A DNA stretch of 25,363 nt from DATEPR01 sp036503065 (lineage in GTDB: Bacteria; Actinomycetota; Actinomycetes; Mycobacteriales; Pseudonocardiaceae). Numbering within the stretch: the first letter of the stretch is position 1; every line of letters starts with the position of its first letter. The translations under genes were made by a program, and so were the position numbers. The notes under the pieces were generated by a model. That model saw nothing but the letters and a program-made list of their open reading frames with translations, was not told the origin of the DNA and ran no database searches. Shown piece after piece: positions 24,023 through 25,363 of the stretch. The stretch lies in NCBI GenBank assembly GCA_036503065.1, contig DASXXM010000055.1, positions 1 to 25,363 of the forward strand, given 5' to 3'.

Positions 24023-24586
24023 TTAGCTGATCCAGGGCGCCTTGTACGTACCGGTGTCGTTGAGGATCGCGGTCCAGTCGTCGCCGGCCCATATCTGGCT
24101 GATCTGGCCGTCGCGCAGGACGAAAAGGTCGACGGCGTTCCAGGTGACCGTACGTCCGCTTGCCGGGATTCCGATGATGGCGCCCTTCTGGGTGCCGGTC
24201 AGTATTTGGCGCACCACGACCTGGTCGCCCTGGGCCACGACGTCGGAGACGGTGGACCGCAGGTCGGGCAGCGCGGTCACAATGCCCGTGAACAAGCCGG
24301 TCACGTTGGCGCGACCCGAGACCACGCCCAGCGTGCCGCCGTGCCACGACACATCCGACGTCACCAGACCGGCGGTGGCGCTGCCATCGTGGTCGCCGAT
24401 CACTTCGTGCAGGAACGTCTCGACCACGCGCTCGTTGGCCCGGACGCCGCCGCCGCCGTCCGTCGCGGACCGGCTGTTCTGACCGGCCGCTGCGGGCTGC
24501 GCACTCGCCGCGGTGGCGACTCCCAGTCCGCCGGCGAGCGTGGCGGCGATTACGGCGGCGAGAGCGGTGCGTTGCAGCTTCTTCAT
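24023..24586 (-). CDS. Secreted SnoaL-like (NTF2 fold) protein
   Basis: The 187-residue protein starts at 24586 with AAAGGAGAT just upstream. A signal peptide (MKKLQRTALAAVIAATLAGG, then LGVATAASAQPAAA) is followed by a single SnoaL/NTF2 module: ANERVVETFLHEVIGDHDGS, VSWHGGTLGVVSGRANVTGL, ALPDLRSTVSDVVAQGDQVV, TVTWNAVDLFVLRDGQISQI and WAGDDW. Cytosolic members are cyclases, hydrolases or isomerases of polyketides; an exported version is commonly annotated ester cyclase but its role is unknown. The gene is 74 bp downstream of the DHA2 transporter on the same strand, with two matching operators in between, so it is probably regulated with its own promoter. Confidence 0.85.
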   Translation of the reverse strand: MKKLQRTALAAVIAATLAGGLGVATAASAQPAAAGQNSRSATDGGGGVRANERVVETFLHEVIGDHDGSATAGLVTSDVSWHGGTLGVVSGRANVTGLFTGIVTALPDLRSTVSDVVAQGDQVVVRQILTGTQKGAIIGIPASGRTVTWNAVDLFVLRDGQISQIWAGDDWTAILNDTGTYKAPWIS

Positions 24587-24602
24587 GGCGATCTCCTTTA
24601 GA

Positions 24603-24626
24603 TTTGACTTGATCATTCAAGTGAAA
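24603..24626. promoter_or_regulatory. Operator 1, ACTTGA-N4-TCAAGT
   Basis: ACTTGA (24607-24612), TCAT and TCAAGT (24617-24622) form a dyad that continues outward as TTT/AAA with one mismatched pair. It lies 20 bp before the SnoaL gene start, overlapping the likely transcription start zone. The same half-sites recur 36 bp away. Confidence 0.65.
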
Positions 24627-24638
24627 GAGCGTGCCCTG

Positions 24639-24662
24639 GATGACTTGACGCGTCAAGTCATC
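24639..24662. promoter_or_regulatory. Operator 2, perfect 24-bp palindrome containing ACTTGA-N4-TCAAGT
   Basis: GATGACTTGACG (24639-24650) is followed directly by its exact complement CGTCAAGTCATC (24651-24662). The core repeats operator 1, with CGCG as the spacer. The right end overlaps the transporter stop codon by two bases. A TTGACG that could act as -35 for the SnoaL gene lies inside it. Such sites are typical of TetR or MarR dimers; no regulator gene is in view on this side, so it may lie beyond the right edge. Confidence 0.75.
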
Positions 24663-25363
24663 AGTGGAGGATTTCCGCGGCGCTGTCGGCGGCTTGGGAT
24701 GGCGTGCCGGTCGGGACCAGCGGGCCGCGGCGGAACAGGACACCGGCGATGAGCGCGCCGGCGGTGAAGATGCCCGCGATCCACCAGAACGCGGTGTCGT
24801 AGCCGTGCGCGAGCGCCGACTCGGTCAGCGCCTGGTGACCCGCCGGCCGGGCCGAAGCGGCGTGCGCGGCGAGGTAGGAGGCTACGGCGCCGGCAAAGAT
24901 GGTGTTCACCAGTGAGGTTCCGATCGAGGCACCGAGCTGCTGGGCGACGGTGACGGTGGCGGAGGCGACGCCGGCGTCCCGAGGTGCCACATCGAATGTT
25001 CCGGTACTGATCGCCGGCGAGATGACCATGCCCAGGCTGAAGCCGTCCACGATGAGCGGACCCAGGACTCCGGTGGCGTACCCGGTGAGCGGGCCGAGCT
25101 GGGCCAGCCAGACCGTTGCGGCCGCCGCGCCGAATATCCCGAACATGGCCAGTGGCCTGGGCCCGAACCTCGGCATCAGCACGATGGTGGACAGGTTGGC
25201 GGCGGCCGCGGAGGCGATGCTGAACGGCAGGAACGCGAGGCCGGTCACCAGCGGCGAGTACCCGAGCGTCTGTTGCAGGTAGTAGGTCAGGAACAAGAAG
25301 GTGCCGAACATCCCGGCGCCGGTCATGAACATCGAGGCGTACGCGCCGGCCCGGTTGCGATTC
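24661..25363 (-). CDS. DHA2 family MFS drug transporter (partial, C-terminal half)
   Basis: The frame is open to the right edge, so the N-terminal half is missing; about 234 residues are visible. They contain alternating hydrophobic helices typical of 14-TM DHA2 (EmrB/QacA) antiporters: MFGTFLFLTYYLQQTLGYSP, LVTGLAFLPFSIASAAAANL, RPLAMFGIFGAAAATVWLAQ, LIVDGFSLGMVISPAISTGT, then GVASATVTVAQQLGASIGTS and the last helix TAFWWIAGIFTAGALIAGVL. YYLQQTLGYSPLVTGLAFLP and GVASA...QQLGASIG are family hallmarks. It would export a hydrophobic compound using proton motive force. The operator pair downstream suggests drug-responsive regulation of this group. Confidence 0.9.
   Translation of the reverse strand, partial: NRNRAGAYASMFMTGAGMFGTFLFLTYYLQQTLGYSPLVTGLAFLPFSIASAAAANLSTIVLMPRFGPRPLAMFGIFGAAAATVWLAQLGPLTGYATGVLGPLIVDGFSLGMVISPAISTGTFDVAPRDAGVASATVTVAQQLGASIGTSLVNTIFAGAVASYLAAHAASARPAGHQALTESALAHGYDTAFWWIAGIFTAGALIAGVLFRRGPLVPTGTPSQAADSAAEILH

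Overview
The window is high-GC DNA with strong G/C third-codon bias, many GTG starts, Tat and lipoprotein signals, a ROK regulator, an LCP cell-wall enzyme and an NmtR-type nickel/cobalt sensor. This points to a filamentous actinomycete, probably of the Pseudonocardiales; that placement is inferred from style and gene content, not from a marker gene. No tRNA, rRNA, CRISPR array or insertion sequence was recognised.

Region 1 (1-9.8 kb) is ordinary chromosomal content. It holds the start of a lipoprotein substrate-binding protein, a ROK regulator, a secreted lipase divergent from a TetR regulator (two perfect palindromes between them), a NUDIX hydrolase, a VOC protein, an overlapping methyltransferase/amidohydrolase pair, a Tat-exported Rieske lipoprotein, an LCP protein with an apparently leaderless promoter, and an S53 (sedolisin) peptidase closed by a strong hairpin terminator.

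Region 2 (9.8-20.3 kb) is the notable part. On the + strand are a TIR-EAD2 protein, an EAD2-VMAP protein, a MoxR-type AAA+ ATPase and a 1425-residue protein that joins a SAV_2336/vWA-like module to a STAND (NB-ARC-like) NTPase and ten TPRs, as in FxsT of FxSxx-COOH peptide systems. This is the composition of the vWA-MoxR-VMAP ternary conflict systems. Convergent with it, on the - strand, are a free-standing EAD2 protein, a 54-residue peptide resembling FxSxx-COOH precursors but ending in His-Asn-Ser-COOH, and a large HExxH protein of the alpha-ketoglutarate peptide beta-hydroxylase family. No radical SAM maturase lies in the window. My reading is a peptide-modifying conflict or signalling locus in which EAD2-EAD2 contacts link the TIR effector, VMAP and the small adaptor to an NTPase switch and a modified short peptide.

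Region 3 (20.3-25.4 kb) has an nmtR-like metal sensor divergent from a P1B-4 metal-exporting ATPase over a 34-bp dyad, then a decaying stretch (unidentified remnant plus an alpha/beta hydrolase with an internal deletion and frameshift), a very strong bidirectional hairpin, a secreted SnoaL-like protein and the 3' part of a DHA2 multidrug transporter. Two matching ACTTGA-N4-TCAAGT operators lie between the last two.
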